64,000 nucleotides of DNA. Source: Alphaproteobacteria bacterium (GTDB lineage: Bacteria > Pseudomonadota > Alphaproteobacteria > Micropepsales > Micropepsaceae). The stretch lies in the NCBI GenBank assembly GCA_019245415.1, contig JAFARO010000003.1, forward strand, positions 124,001 through 188,000, in the 5' to 3' direction. Below, in pieces: positions 44,901 through 54,244 of this stretch (its first letter is position 1; the number at the start of each line of letters is the position of its first letter). The notes under the pieces were generated by a model, which was not told where the DNA came from, did not search any database, and saw only the letters and a program-made list of their open reading frames with translations. The position numbers and the translations under genes were made by a program.

Positions 44901-45393
44901 CCGAGAGGGCCGCGAGCGGCTGCTGGAGTCGTTCGAGAGGGTGAACAAGAATTTCCAGGAGCTCTTTACCAAACTGTTCGAAGGCGGCGAAGCCAAGCTC
45001 ACCTTCACCGAATCCGAAGATCCCCTCGAAGCCGGTCTGGAGATCTACGCCCGTCCGCCCGGCAAGCGCCTGCAGACCTTGTCGCTGCTTTCGGGCGGCG
45101 AGCAGGCGCTGACCGCGATGGCGCTGATCTTCGCGGTGTTCCTCGCCAATCCGGCGCCGGTCTGCGTGCTGGACGAAGTGGACGCGCCGCTCGACGACGC
45201 CAATGTCGAGCGCTTCTGCAACATGCTCGACCAGATGGTGGAGATCGCCAACACCCGGTTCCTGGTGATCACCCACCATGCGCTGACCATGTCGCGCATG
45301 CACCGCCTGTTCGGCGTCACCATGGCCGAACGCGGCGTCAGCCAGCTCGTCTCGGTCTCGCTGGCGGAAGCCGAGCGCGTGGCGGCGGAGTAG
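41938..45393 (+). CDS. smc: Chromosome partitioning protein Smc
   Basis: A 1151-residue condensin ATPase. Walker A [20 protein letters not shown] is near residue 32; a long coiled coil, about residues 170-480 and 640-990, surrounds a hinge about 490-630. The C-terminal head has the signature [19 protein letters not shown] and Walker B [18 protein letters not shown]. It starts at a TTG, giving the conserved [19 protein letters not shown]. ScpA and ScpB, its partners, are encoded about 10 kb away in this window. Confidence 0.96.
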   Translation: [1151 protein letters not shown]

Positions 45394-45426
45394 GCGCGTC
45401 AGCGTTTCTGTGGCAGTCTACTTGCC

Positions 45427-45651
45427 ATGAGCGATCTCCTGTCGCGCATCACAGTCGAACCTGGAAAATGCGGCGGCAAACCTTGCATTCGGGGCATGCG
45501 AATTCGCGTCATCGACATTTTGGAGATGATTGCAGGAGGAGCGTCTGCGGAAGAAATCCTCGCTGACTTCGACTACCTGGAGCCTGACGATATCCGCGCC
45601 GCCGTAGCTTATGCCGCAGAGAATCTGAAGCATTCGCAAGCAGCGGAATAA
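45427..45651 (+). CDS. DUF433 protein, probable antitoxin
   Basis: A 74-residue protein with the DUF433 signature ITVEPGKCGGKPCIRGMRIR followed by IDILEMIAGGASAEEILADF and the helical end. DUF433 proteins form a winged-helix-like DNA-binding fold and are usually encoded just before DUF5615 PIN-like toxins. Here the stop overlaps the ATG of the DUF5615 frame (TAATG), as is typical for such pairs. Confidence 0.9.
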   Translation: MSDLLSRITVEPGKCGGKPCIRGMRIRVIDILEMIAGGASAEEILADFDYLEPDDIRAAVAYAAENLKHSQAAE

Positions 45652-45983
45652 TGAGCCGCCATTTCGTTTGAGACGTGCATATTCCGCCCAAGCTGGTCCG
45701 TGCGCTCAAAGAGAGCGGTCACGAAGCCGACCACTGTTATGCGATCGGTCTCGCTGCCGCGACCGATATGGATGTTTGGAATTACGCGAGCCAACATGAT
45801 GCTCTTATCGTCACAAAGGATGCCGATTTCGCCGCCCTGGCGTCCGCGCGGACCGGTCCAGCGGTGATCCATGTCCGCTTGGGCAATTCCAGCAACAAGG
45901 CGCTGATGACCCGCTTTTTCGCCGAGCTGCCCGAGATTCTGAAGCTGATCGATCTTGGCCACAGGGTTGTCGCACTGGACTAG
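45651..45983 (+). pseudogene. DUF5615 PIN-like toxin interrupted by an in-frame TGA
   Basis: The frame starts at ATG 45651 overlapping the DUF433 stop: Met-Ser-Arg-His-Phe-Val, then TGA at 45669-45671, then Asp-Val-His-Ile-Pro-Pro-Lys-Leu and a full-length DUF5615-like remainder (VWNYASQHDALIVTKDADFA contains the conserved second acidic cluster). Related toxins begin with a hydrophobic stretch ending in the catalytic Asp of the PIN-like core, exactly the residue after the TGA. A GTG at 45675 could start a 102-residue protein, but it would lack that Asp. So the gene is either broken, read through, or a shortened variant. Confidence 0.72.
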
Positions 45984-46045
45984 CGGCCATCCAGACAATC
46001 GAATTTATCCCGTGTTTTCAGTCGCTTAAGAGTTCATTGCCGTCC

Positions 46046-46074
46046 TTGACATAAAATTGCGCCGCCCCTATGGT
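46046..46074 (+). promoter_or_regulatory. Strong sigma70-type promoter of the atp F0 operon
   Basis: TTGACA, 17-base spacer, TATGGT, 45 bp before the atpI start. The -35 is perfect and the -10 matches four of six. It would start the transcript near 46081. Confidence 0.75.
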
Positions 46075-46118
46075 CCGCGCGCTTTCGCGGGGGCTGCGAA
46101 GCAAATCATGGGCAGGCA

Positions 46119-46445
46119 ATGACGGCTCCCAAGCGTGAGGATTTGCAGTCGCTCGGCGAACGGCTGGATGCCGCGGAGAAACGCAACCAGGTGCCGCGGC
46201 CTTCGCCGGCCGCAAGCACGATGGGGATCGCATTCCGCTTCACGACGGAGCTGGTGTCGGCGCTGCTGGTGGGCGGAGGAATCGGGTACGGGATCGACTG
46301 GGCGTTCGATCGTTGGACACACGTCCATACCCGGCCCTGGGGAATGATCGCGATGTTCGTGCTGGGCGCGGCGGCGGGCATATTGAACGTGATCCGCGCC
46401 GCGAATGAGATCAACGCCGAGATGGCGAAGAAGGACGGAGACTGA
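46119..46445 (+). CDS. atpI: ATP synthase F0 accessory subunit I (AtpI)
   Basis: A 108-residue membrane protein with two helices (FTTELVSALLVGGGIGYGID and PWGMIAMFVLGAAAGILNVI) and the family signature GYGIDWAFDRW. AtpI/AtpZ-type proteins help Mg uptake and c-ring assembly. It leads the F0 operon. Confidence 0.92.
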   Translation: MTAPKREDLQSLGERLDAAEKRNQVPRPSPAASTMGIAFRFTTELVSALLVGGGIGYGIDWAFDRWTHVHTRPWGMIAMFVLGAAAGILNVIRAANEINAEMAKKDGD

Positions 46446-46446
46446 C

Positions 46447-47199
46447 TTGGCCATCAACCCGATGGAACAGTTCGCGGTGAAGCCGATCGTGCCCTTGCAC
46501 ATCGGCCATTACGATGTCTCCTTCACCAACCAGTCGCTGTGGATGTGCATCGTCGTCGGCGCGGTGAGCTTGTTCATGGCGCTCGCGGTGCGGCAGCGCA
46601 GCGTCGTTCCCGGCCGCGTGCAGTCGATGGCCGAGATCTCCTACGAATTCGTCGCCACTATGATCGGCACGGCGGCGGGCGAGGACGGGCTGGTGTTCTT
46701 CCCCTTCGTCTTCACGCTTTTCATGTTCGTGCTGTTCTCGAATTTCCTGGGCCTGCTTCCCGGCGCGTACACGGTGACCAGCCAGATCTGCGTCACCTTC
46801 GGTCTGGCAGCCTTCGTCATCGCCATGGTGATCGTCACCGGCTTCATCAAGCACGGGATCGGATTCCTGAAGCTCTTCGTGCCTCATGCGCCTTGGTACA
46901 TCCTCTGGCTGCTGGTGCCGATCGAGTTCATCTCGTTCGCCACGCGGCCGATCAGCCTCTCGGTCCGTCTGTTCGCCAACATGCTAGCCGGACATACCCT
47001 GCTGAAGGTGTTCGCGAGCTTCGTGATCCTTCTCGGTGGCGCTGGGGGCGTTCTCTCGCTGCTCTCGGTGGCGCCCTTCTTCCTGATCGTCGCGATCACC
47101 GCGCTCGAGTTGCTGGTCGCGGCGCTCCAGGCCTATGTCTTCGCCATCCTCACCTGCATCTATCTGAACGAAGCCTTGCACCTTCACGGTCATCACTGA
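46447..47199 (+). CDS. atpB: ATP synthase F0 subunit a
   Basis: A 250-residue integral membrane protein forming the proton half-channels. The critical Arg is in ISLSVRLFANMLAGHTLLKV, with several membrane helices before and after (FFPFVFTLFMFVLFSNFLGL). It starts at TTG 46447, which follows GGAG by six bases and gives the conserved start AINPMEQFAV; the ATG at 46462 is a second possibility. The stop is 14 bp before atpE. Confidence 0.96.
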   Translation: MAINPMEQFAVKPIVPLHIGHYDVSFTNQSLWMCIVVGAVSLFMALAVRQRSVVPGRVQSMAEISYEFVATMIGTAAGEDGLVFFPFVFTLFMFVLFSNFLGLLPGAYTVTSQICVTFGLAAFVIAMVIVTGFIKHGIGFLKLFVPHAPWYILWLLVPIEFISFATRPISLSVRLFANMLAGHTLLKVFASFVILLGGAGGVLSLLSVAPFFLIVAITALELLVAALQAYVFAILTCIYLNEALHLHGHH

Positions 47200-47213
47200 A
47201 AAAGGGAACGACA

Positions 47214-47441
47214 ATGGGACTCGCAGCTGCACAAATGATCGGCGCAGGCCTCGCCTGCATCGCGCTCGTCGGCGCCGGCATCGGCATCGGCAACGTGTTC
47301 GGTAGCTATCTGGAAGGCGCGCTGCGCAATCCGGGCGCCGCCGCGAGCCAGACCACCAACCTGCTGCTCGGCTTCGCGCTGTGCGAAGCGACCGGGCTGT
47401 TCGGGCTGGTCATCGCGCTCATCATTCTCTACGCGAAATGA
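47214..47441 (+). CDS. atpE: ATP synthase F0 subunit c
   Basis: A 75-residue hairpin of two membrane helices linked by the polar loop LEGALRNPGAA. The proton-carrying acid is Glu in FALCEATGLFGLVIALIILY, in place of the Asp of E. coli, as in most alphaproteobacteria. AGGGAA precedes the ATG. Confidence 0.97.
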   Translation: MGLAAAQMIGAGLACIALVGAGIGIGNVFGSYLEGALRNPGAAASQTTNLLLGFALCEATGLFGLVIALIILYAK

Positions 47442-47980
47442 CGGCCGAGGCCGCCGCGACGACGGCGGGGACCGAGCAGCCTTCGGGCGCGGGCTTCCCG
47501 CCGTTCAAGACCGAGTCATTCCCCAGCCAGATCTTCTGGCTGGTGGTGACGATGACGTTCCTGTTCGTCGTGCTGTGGCGCTATGCCGGCCCGCGCATCC
47601 GCGCGACGCTGACGGAGCGGCGCGCGCTGGTGCAACAGGAGCTCGCCGCCGCGCAGGAGAACCGCCGCAAGGCGGAACAGGCGACGGTCGCCTACGAGAC
47701 GCCCTTGTTCGAGGCGCGCGAGCGCGCCAAGCGGCTCAACACCCAAGTCCGCGAGCAGGCGGCCGAAGAAGCGCGCAAAGCCGAAGCGGAAGCCGAGGCC
47801 AGCGCCGAGCGCGCGACCCGGGAGGCCGAGGAGCGGCTGGCGCGCGTGCGGTCGGAAGCCAAGACGCACATCGCCAATGCCGCGCGCGATGCTGCCATGG
47901 AGATCGTCGAGCGGCTGACCGGCGAGCGAATTTCGGAAGCCGAAGCGGCCGCCGCGGTGCGGTCGCTGCAGGGAGCCTGA
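47438..47980 (+). CDS. ATP synthase F0 subunit b'
   Basis: A 180-residue peripheral-stalk protein: one N-terminal membrane helix (IFWLVVTMTFLFVVLWRYAG) followed by a long charged coiled coil (Ala/Glu/Arg-rich). The second b-type subunit in the operon, with the start overlapping the atpE stop by four bases. Such b/b' pairs occur in photosynthetic and other alphaproteobacteria. Often named atpF2 or atpG by different annotators. Confidence 0.92.
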   Translation: MTAEAAATTAGTEQPSGAGFPPFKTESFPSQIFWLVVTMTFLFVVLWRYAGPRIRATLTERRALVQQELAAAQENRRKAEQATVAYETPLFEARERAKRLNTQVREQAAEEARKAEAEAEASAERATREAEERLARVRSEAKTHIANAARDAAMEIVERLTGERISEAEAAAAVRSLQGA

Positions 47981-47981
47981 G

Positions 47982-48473
47982 GTGGAACTGCTCAAGGAAA
48001 CCGATTTCTGGGAAGGCCTGGGGCTCGCCGTCGTCGTCCTGCTCATCATCTATCGTCAGGTGCCGGCGATGCTGGCGAAGATGCTGGACGCGCGCGCCGT
48101 CGCGATCCGCAGCGAGCTGACTCAGGCGCAGGAGTTGCGCAAGGAGGCCGAAGCGGTGCTGGTGCGCTACACCGAACGCGCCGGCCGCGCCGAGGCCGAA
48201 GCGCAGAGCATCCTGAGCCAGGCGACGGAAGACGCCGCACGGATCAAGCAGGAATCCGAAGCGCAGCTCAAGGCATTGGTCGAGCGCCGCGCGCGCATGG
48301 CCCAGGACCGCATCGCCCGCGCGGAGTCGCAGGCGCTCGCCGAAATCCGCGCGCTCGCAGCCGATGCCGCAGCGTCGGCATCCGCCAAGATCATCGCCGC
48401 CAAGCTCGGCGAAACCCAGGCCTCGGCGCTGATCGACGCGGGCATCAAGGATCTGGGCGCGAAGCTGAATTGA
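47982..48473 (+). CDS. atpF: ATP synthase F0 subunit b
   Basis: A 163-residue stalk protein with an N-terminal membrane helix (FWEGLGLAVVVLLIIYRQVP) and a coiled coil (AQELRKEAEAVLVRYTERAG). It starts with GTG one base after the b' stop and ends the F0 operon; F1 genes are not in the window. Confidence 0.93.
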   Translation: MELLKETDFWEGLGLAVVVLLIIYRQVPAMLAKMLDARAVAIRSELTQAQELRKEAEAVLVRYTERAGRAEAEAQSILSQATEDAARIKQESEAQLKALVERRARMAQDRIARAESQALAEIRALAADAAASASAKIIAAKLGETQASALIDAGIKDLGAKLN

Positions 48474-48507
48474 GTTCCGCTTCGAGAACGGTCTTGGCGA
48501 AGGCGCG

Positions 48508-49020
48508 CTACTTCCCTTTAAGCCTTGCCGACGTGCCAAGCGTAGCAATTAGAAGGGCGCGCAACGCCGACAATTCCTCCTGGCCAAAAGCCCGCTTTGG
48601 AAAATATCGAAAGCCCATCACTCTTTTTGTCTTGAGCCAGAACGCGCGACGATCCTCGCGGGCCCCGCGGATGAGGCTCCAAGGATAGGACAACATCGCT
48701 CCCCCCGCATCTCGAATCGTGAATCCACGCTCGTCAAATTCGTAGATGACGTCTCTCTGCTGCTTGCTCATGAGGAGCGCGGCTATTGCAGTCATCGATA
48801 GCAGCACGCCGAACACGAACAGCATCAAAACGACGGCAGTAACGAGATACATCAGGATGCCGATCAGCGCGTCCTGTAACGAAAAGCTTTGAAGAATTGA
48901 TCTGTACAGGTCGAATGCAACAATCACAAAGACCAACGGCACGAGCCACCAATATCGTAAGAATTGGATTCGCAGATAGTCACCGACCTTGATCGACACG
49001 TGGCCTCGGATGGGGTTCAC
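48508..49020 (-). CDS. YcxB-like membrane protein
   Basis: A 170-residue protein with two N-terminal hydrophobic helices (YWWLVPLVFVIVAFDLYRSI, ILMYLVTAVVLMLFVFGVLL) and a C-terminal soluble domain of the YcxB kind (YEFDERGFTIRDAGGAMLSY, WSLIRGAREDRRAFWL). Starts at GTG, 4 bp after the aspS stop. The function is unknown. Confidence 0.82.
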   Translation of the reverse strand: MNPIRGHVSIKVGDYLRIQFLRYWWLVPLVFVIVAFDLYRSILQSFSLQDALIGILMYLVTAVVLMLFVFGVLLSMTAIAALLMSKQQRDVIYEFDERGFTIRDAGGAMLSYPWSLIRGAREDRRAFWLKTKRVMGFRYFPKRAFGQEELSALRALLIATLGTSARLKGK

Positions 49021-49024
49021 GGCG

Positions 49025-50851
49025 TCAGCCCTTCTCCGGCATCACCGTGCGGATGTGCAGTTCCTTGAGCTGGCGCGGCGAGACTTCGCTCGGCGCGTTC
49101 ATCATCAGGTCCTGGGCCTGCTGGTTCATCGGGAACATGGTGACTTCGCGCAAATTCTCTTCGCCCGCGATCAGCATGACGATGCGGTCGATGCCCGGCG
49201 CGGTGCCGCCATGCGGTGGCGCGCCGTAGCGGAAGGCGTTCAGCATGCCGGCGAATTTCGTCTCGGTCTCCTCGCGCGCATAGCCGGCGATCTCGAAGGC
49301 CTTGAGCATCACGTCGGGATCGTGGTTGCGGATGGCGCCGGACGACAGCTCGATGCCGTTGCAGACGATGTCGTACTGATAGGCCTTGAGCCCCAGGATC
49401 GTATCGCGGTCGGACCTGTCGAGCGCCAGGAATTTCTCGCGCGGATATTGCGGCATCGAGAACGGATTGTGCGAGAAGTCGATGCGCTTCTCGTCCTCGT
49501 TCCATTCGTACATCGGGAAGTCGACGATCCAGCAGAAACGGAACAGCTTGTCGTCGATGAGATTGAGATCGCGGCCGATGCGCGTGCGCGCATGCCCGGC
49601 GAGCAACGCCGCGCGCTCCGGCTTGGCATCGGCGGAGAAGAAAACGGAATCGCCCGCCTTCAATCCGCACTTTTCCATCAGTGCCTGAAGCGCGGCAGGC
49701 GGCAAGAACTTGGCGATCGGCCCCTTGCCCCCTTCGCCCTCGAGCACGATATAGCCGAGCCCCGCCGCGCCCATTTCGCTCTTTGCCCAGCCGTCGATCC
49801 GGTCGAAGAACGAGCGCGGCTGCGACGCGGAGCCCGGCGCGGGGATGGCGCGCACGGTTTTGCCCTTGAAGGCCTTGAACGCCACGTCCTCGCGCGCGAA
49901 GACGCCGCTGACGTCGGCGATGACGATGGGATTGCGCAGGTCGGGCTTGTCGTTGCCGTATTTCAGCATCGACTCGTCATAGGCGATGCGCGGGAACTGC
50001 GCCGGGCCGCAGTCGCGGCCGTCGGCGAACTCGCTGAAAGTGCCGTGCAGCACGGGCTCGACCGCCGCGAATACGTCGTCCTGGGTGACGAAGCTCATCT
50101 CGAGATCGAGCTGGTAGAACTCGCCGGGCGAGCGGTCGGCGCGCGCGTCCTCATCGCGAAAGCAGGGCGCGATCTGGAAATAGCGGTCGAAGCCCGCCAC
50201 CATGATGAGTTGCTTGAACTGCTGCGGCGCCTGCGGCAGCGCGTAGAACTTTCCCGGATGGAGCCGGGACGGGACGAGAAAGTCGCGCGCGCCTTCGGGC
50301 GACGAAGCGGTGAGAATGGGCGTTTGGAACTCGGTGAACCCGCCGTCGATCATCCGTCGGCGGATCGACGAGATCACCTTGGAGCGCAACGTGATGTTGC
50401 GGTGCAGCCGCTCGCGCCTGAGATCGAGGAAGCGGTATTTGAGCCGCGTGTCTTCCGGGTAGGTCATGTCGCCGAACACCGGCAGCGGCAGCTCTTGCGC
50501 GCGCGACTGCACGGCCACCTCTTCGATGCGGATCTCGATCTCGCCGGTCGGCAGGTCGGAGTTCACGGTCTCCGCCGTGCGCGCCACCACCTTTCCCGTC
50601 AGCGACAGCACCCATTCCGAGCGCGCTTGATCGGCGGCGGCGAAGGCCTTCTCGTCCGGCTCGACGACGCATTGGGTGATGCCGTAATGGTCGCGCAGGT
50701 CGATGAACAGCAGCCCGCCATGGTCGCGCCGGCGATTGACCCAACCCGAGATCGTTACCTGCCGGCCGACATCGGATCGCCTGAGGCTGCCGCAGGTGTC
50801 CATCGCGCCGCCGGGGCCGCGCGAGCGGTAGGGGTTGCCGGAAGAGACCAT
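49025..50851 (-). CDS. aspS: Aspartyl-tRNA synthetase AspS
   Basis: A 608-residue class II synthetase. N-terminal OB-fold anticodon-binding domain ([20 protein letters not shown]), motif 2 [20 protein letters not shown], motif 3 [20 protein letters not shown] and the bacterial insertion (GAD domain, about 300-420). Alphaproteobacterial AspRS is often non-discriminating (Asp and Asn). A longer open frame upstream is antisense to the phosphodiesterase gene. Confidence 0.96.
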   Translation of the reverse strand: MVSSGNPYRSRGPGGAMDTCGSLRRSDVGRQVTISGWVNRRRDHGGLLFIDLRDHYGITQCVVEPDEKAFAAADQARSEWVLSLTGKVVARTAETVNSDLPTGEIEIRIEEVAVQSRAQELPLPVFGDMTYPEDTRLKYRFLDLRRERLHRNITLRSKVISSIRRRMIDGGFTEFQTPILTASSPEGARDFLVPSRLHPGKFYALPQAPQQFKQLIMVAGFDRYFQIAPCFRDEDARADRSPGEFYQLDLEMSFVTQDDVFAAVEPVLHGTFSEFADGRDCGPAQFPRIAYDESMLKYGNDKPDLRNPIVIADVSGVFAREDVAFKAFKGKTVRAIPAPGSASQPRSFFDRIDGWAKSEMGAAGLGYIVLEGEGGKGPIAKFLPPAALQALMEKCGLKAGDSVFFSADAKPERAALLAGHARTRIGRDLNLIDDKLFRFCWIVDFPMYEWNEDEKRIDFSHNPFSMPQYPREKFLALDRSDRDTILGLKAYQYDIVCNGIELSSGAIRNHDPDVMLKAFEIAGYAREETETKFAGMLNAFRYGAPPHGGTAPGIDRIVMLIAGEENLREVTMFPMNQQAQDLMMNAPSEVSPRQLKELHIRTVMPEKG

Positions 50852-50971
50852 GGATTCCTCGAAAAAGGGTGGTATGTGGCGGGGAACCCCGCCCCCGGTC
50901 AAGCCCGGCCGATGGCGCTGATAGTGTCGCATACCGGCGCCATAATGGCCGCCAATCTGAGGGGATGTCGG

Positions 50972-52561
50972 ATGAAGTCGTGCTTCGCCGCCGCGGCGCT
51001 GGTTCTTGTTTGTGCAGCCGGCACCCCCGAGGCGCGGAACATCGCGCCTGAGCCGGCGCCGCGCCCGCACAACGTTCTCATCTTCGTCGCCGATGGGTTG
51101 CGCTACGACAGCGTCACGGCCAAGACCGCGCCGGCGCTGTGGCGTGTTCGCCATGAGGGCGTCGACTTCACCAACAGCCATTCGGTCTTCCCCACGCTGA
51201 CGACCGTCAATGCGTCGGCCATCGCCACTGGCCACTACCCCGGCGACACCGGCAATTACGGCAACCGCATCTGGTCGGGCAGCGGCGTCATTCAGCTCGA
51301 GGACGACGATCAGCTCGCAAAGGCCAACGAACAGTTCGGCGGCAACTATCTGAACGAGACTTCCCTTCTCGCCGCCGCGCGCCAGGCAGGCTTTGCGACC
51401 GCCGTCCTGGGCAAGGTGGGACCGGTTGCGATACAGGACGTCACTGAGCGCGACGGCAGCGGCACGGTCGTGATCGATGACGGCTACGGCGTCGCCGTTG
51501 CGCCTGCGGTTCTCACCGCCATCAGGGCTGCGGGCTTCGCGGCCTCTGCCCCGAAACCCAATGTGCCCAATGACGAACAGCAGCAATACATGGTCCAGTT
51601 GGCGACCAAGGTCGTGCTGCCGAGCCTCGCGCAGTCGGGAAAACCCTTCGCGATCCTGTTCTGGTCTCGCGACCCCGATCTCAGCCAGCATGTCGAGAAG
51701 GACGGCAGCATCAACGGCAAGACGAGCCTCGCCGGCCTGAGCGATGCCGACCGTTCGCTTGCCGCGCTGCTGGCCTGGCTCAAGGCCAACCGGCTGGACC
51801 GGACGACGGACGTCTTCGTCACCGCCGATCACGGTTTCTCGACCATCGACAAGCGCATCGGCGGCACGGAGCTTCCTGCCGATTTCCTGGCGAAGGATCT
51901 CCAGGCCTTTCCCGCGGTCAGGGTCGTCGCGAATGGCGGCTCCGACCTCATCTACCTGTCGGACGCGAAGAGCGCCGCGGCCGTCGTCGATGCGTTGACC
52001 AAGCTCGAATATGTCAGCGGCATCTTCGTCGACGACGCGCTCGGCGATTTTCCCGGCGCACTGGCGATGAGTACGATCGATTGGCGGGGCACCGCCTTGA
52101 CGCCGCGCCCTGCCATGGTGGTGAGTTTCGCCTCCCATGTCATGCCGGGCTGTAGAGCCGTGCTGCTCTGCGCGGCCGAGGTCGCCGATACCTCGCTTGC
52201 CACCGGACAAGGCATGCACGGCACCTTCAGCCGCGCCGACACGCGCAATTTCATGGCCGCGACGGGGCCGGACTTCAAAACCCGCTTCGCCGACAGGACC
52301 CCGGTGGGCAACGCGGACCTCGCACCCACGCTCGCGAAAATCCTCGGCCTGATGATCGCGCCCAAAGGCGGCCTGGTGGGCAGGCCGCTGATCGAGGCGC
52401 TCAAGGGCGGGCCTGCGCTCAAATCGACCCGCGGCCGCCTGGTCTCGGCGCCGGCGGCGAACGGCCGGACAACAGTCCTGGAGTATCAGACCGTCGGCGC
52501 CACCCGCTATTTCGATGCCGCCGGCTTCCCCGGCCGGGTGGTGGGTCTTTCGCGGCCCTGA
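50972..52561 (+). CDS. Secreted alkaline phosphatase/phosphodiesterase-family protein
   Basis: A 529-residue exported enzyme. Signal peptide [20 protein letters not shown]. The metal site is visible in [15 protein letters not shown] (Asp), the nucleophile Thr in [20 protein letters not shown] and [10 protein letters not shown] (Asp-His). It belongs to the type I phosphodiesterase/nucleotide pyrophosphatase group; the substrate is unknown. ATG 50972 has AGGGG seven bases upstream. The frame is open far upstream in the antisense of aspS, which is not coding. Confidence 0.88.
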   Translation: MKSCFAAAALVLVCAAGTPEARNIAPEPAPRPHNVLIFVADGLRYDSVTAKTAPALWRVRHEGVDFTNSHSVFPTLTTVNASAIATGHYPGDTGNYGNRIWSGSGVIQLEDDDQLAKANEQFGGNYLNETSLLAAARQAGFATAVLGKVGPVAIQDVTERDGSGTVVIDDGYGVAVAPAVLTAIRAAGFAASAPKPNVPNDEQQQYMVQLATKVVLPSLAQSGKPFAILFWSRDPDLSQHVEKDGSINGKTSLAGLSDADRSLAALLAWLKANRLDRTTDVFVTADHGFSTIDKRIGGTELPADFLAKDLQAFPAVRVVANGGSDLIYLSDAKSAAAVVDALTKLEYVSGIFVDDALGDFPGALAMSTIDWRGTALTPRPAMVVSFASHVMPGCRAVLLCAAEVADTSLATGQGMHGTFSRADTRNFMAATGPDFKTRFADRTPVGNADLAPTLAKILGLMIAPKGGLVGRPLIEALKGGPALKSTRGRLVSAPAANGRTTVLEYQTVGATRYFDAAGFPGRVVGLSRP

Positions 52562-52602
52562 AACGGCTGCCAAACGCCGCCGAATCCGCTATAGGCTTTC
52601 GC

Positions 52603-53757
52603 ATGCGGATCGTTGAGAGCACCGCGGCGCTCGAGGCGCTCGCGGACGAGTTGTCCGAGGCCCCCTATCTCGCCCTCGACACGGAGTTCATGCGCGACCA
52701 GACCTACTGGCCGAAGCTCTGCCTCATCCAGATCGCGGTGCCCGGTACCGCCGCCATCATCGATCCGATGGCGCCGGGAATGGATCTGGCGCCGTTCTAC
52801 GCGCTGCTGGCGCGGCCCAACATCGTCAAGGTGCTGCACGCGGCCCGCCAGGACATCGAGATTTTCGCCCAGCAGGGCAATCTGATCCCCTACCCGCTGT
52901 TCGATACCCAGGTCGCCGCGATGGTGTGCGGCTTCGGCGATGCCGCCTCGTACGAGACGCTGGCGCGCAAGCTGGCGCGCGCCGAGATCGACAAATCCGC
53001 GCGCTACAGCGACTGGAGCCATCGCCCGCTCAGCAAGCGCCAGCTAGAATACGCCATGGCGGACGTCACCCATCTTTGCACGATCTACGAGGCGATGGTG
53101 GCCATGCTGAAGCGCAGCGGCCGCTCGAGCTGGGTCGAGGAGGAGATGGCGGCGCTGCGCGATCCGGAGCTCTACCGCCTCGATCCCAAGGATGCCTGGA
53201 AGCGGATCAAGCCGCGCACCACGAACAAGCGCTTCCTCGCCATGCTTGCATCGCTGGCGCAGTGGCGCGAGCGTGAGGCCCAGGCTCGCGACATGCCGCG
53301 CGGACGCGTGCTCAAGGACGAGGCGCTGACCGAGATCGCCGCGCATCCGCCGGAGAATCCGCAAGGCCTGGACCGCATCCGCGCCGTCCCGAAGGGATTT
53401 GCCGGCTCCAAGCTCGGCAAGAGCCTGATGGATGCCATTGCCGAAGGCCGCCACGCCGCCCCGCCAGAAGGTATCGAGCACCGGGCCCAGGGCCGCCGGC
53501 GCGAGCCTTCGCCGGGAACGGTGGACCTCTTGAAGACACTCCTGCGTCTCAAGGCCGACCAGGTGGGCGTGGCGCCGCGCCTGATCGCCGACACCGACGA
53601 CATCGAAAGGCTCGCCGCCGGCGACGACGACGGGGTCGCCGCGCTGCATGGCTGGCGGGCGGAGGTCTTCGGCCACGACGCGATCGCCCTGCGCAACGGC
53701 GAAATCGCGCTGACGGTCGAGAACGGCAACGCCGGCGTGATCGAGCTCGACGGCTAG
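52603..53757 (+). CDS. rnd: Ribonuclease D
   Basis: A 384-residue 3'-5' exonuclease of tRNA maturation. DEDDy catalytic acids in YLALDTEFMRDQTYW, LHAARQDIEIF and YAMADVTHL, followed by one or two HRDC helical domains (from about 210, AMLASLAQWREREAQARDMP). The last quarter is variable. It lies 42 bp downstream of the phosphodiesterase gene. Confidence 0.95.
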   Translation: MRIVESTAALEALADELSEAPYLALDTEFMRDQTYWPKLCLIQIAVPGTAAIIDPMAPGMDLAPFYALLARPNIVKVLHAARQDIEIFAQQGNLIPYPLFDTQVAAMVCGFGDAASYETLARKLARAEIDKSARYSDWSHRPLSKRQLEYAMADVTHLCTIYEAMVAMLKRSGRSSWVEEEMAALRDPELYRLDPKDAWKRIKPRTTNKRFLAMLASLAQWREREAQARDMPRGRVLKDEALTEIAAHPPENPQGLDRIRAVPKGFAGSKLGKSLMDAIAEGRHAAPPEGIEHRAQGRRREPSPGTVDLLKTLLRLKADQVGVAPRLIADTDDIERLAAGDDDGVAALHGWRAEVFGHDAIALRNGEIALTVENGNAGVIELDG

Positions 53758-53851
53758 CGCGATCTCGATCGGAGCCCGGTGACCGCGTCCGAAAACGGCC
53801 AGACGATCGGATCGTGCCGCATTAGGGTTGCCGCCAAACCAGGAGAGCCCC

Positions 53852-54244
53852 ATGGCGTCGATCCGAAAAGAGTTTCATCTGGCCGCGGCGCCTGAGGCGG
53901 TGTGGGACGCGCTCGCGGATTTCGGAGCGCTGCATGAGCGCCTGGTGCCCGGTTTCGTCATCGACACCAGGCTCGACGGTAACGCGCGTATCGTCACTTT
54001 CGCCAACGGCGCCGTGGCGCGCGAGACGCTGGTGAGCTCGGACGCCGCGCGACGGCGCCTCGTTTACTGCATCGCGCCCAATGAGCGGATCGCGCACTAC
54101 AACGGCAGCGCGGAAGTGCTCGCCGACGGCAAAGGCACGCGTTTCGTCTGGACCGTCGATCTGCTGCCCGACAGGCTTGCCGACTACGTTTCCAGCCAGA
54201 TGGAGCTTGGCGCGGAGGCGATGAAGAAGGCGTTTGCAGGCTAG
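53852..54244 (+). CDS. SRPBCC (Bet v 1-like) family protein
   Basis: A 130-residue protein with the START/Bet v 1-like N-terminus FHLAAAPEAVWDALADFGAL and the antiparallel sheet GTRFVWTVDLLPDRLADYVS, ending in the long helix. It is expected to bind a hydrophobic ligand. AGGAGA precedes the ATG. It ends in CTAG, where both strands share a stop codon with the ParE-like toxin gene. Confidence 0.87.
   Translation: MASIRKEFHLAAAPEAVWDALADFGALHERLVPGFVIDTRLDGNARIVTFANGAVARETLVSSDAARRRLVYCIAPNERIAHYNGSAEVLADGKGTRFVWTVDLLPDRLADYVSSQMELGAEAMKKAFAG

Noticed and set aside
42715..45303. 862-codon minus-strand frame inside smc
   Set aside because: Shadow of smc; low-complexity translation without domain.
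48989..50971. Upstream extension of the phosphodiesterase frame
   Set aside because: It is antisense to aspS; a signal peptide and ribosome site fix the start at 50972.
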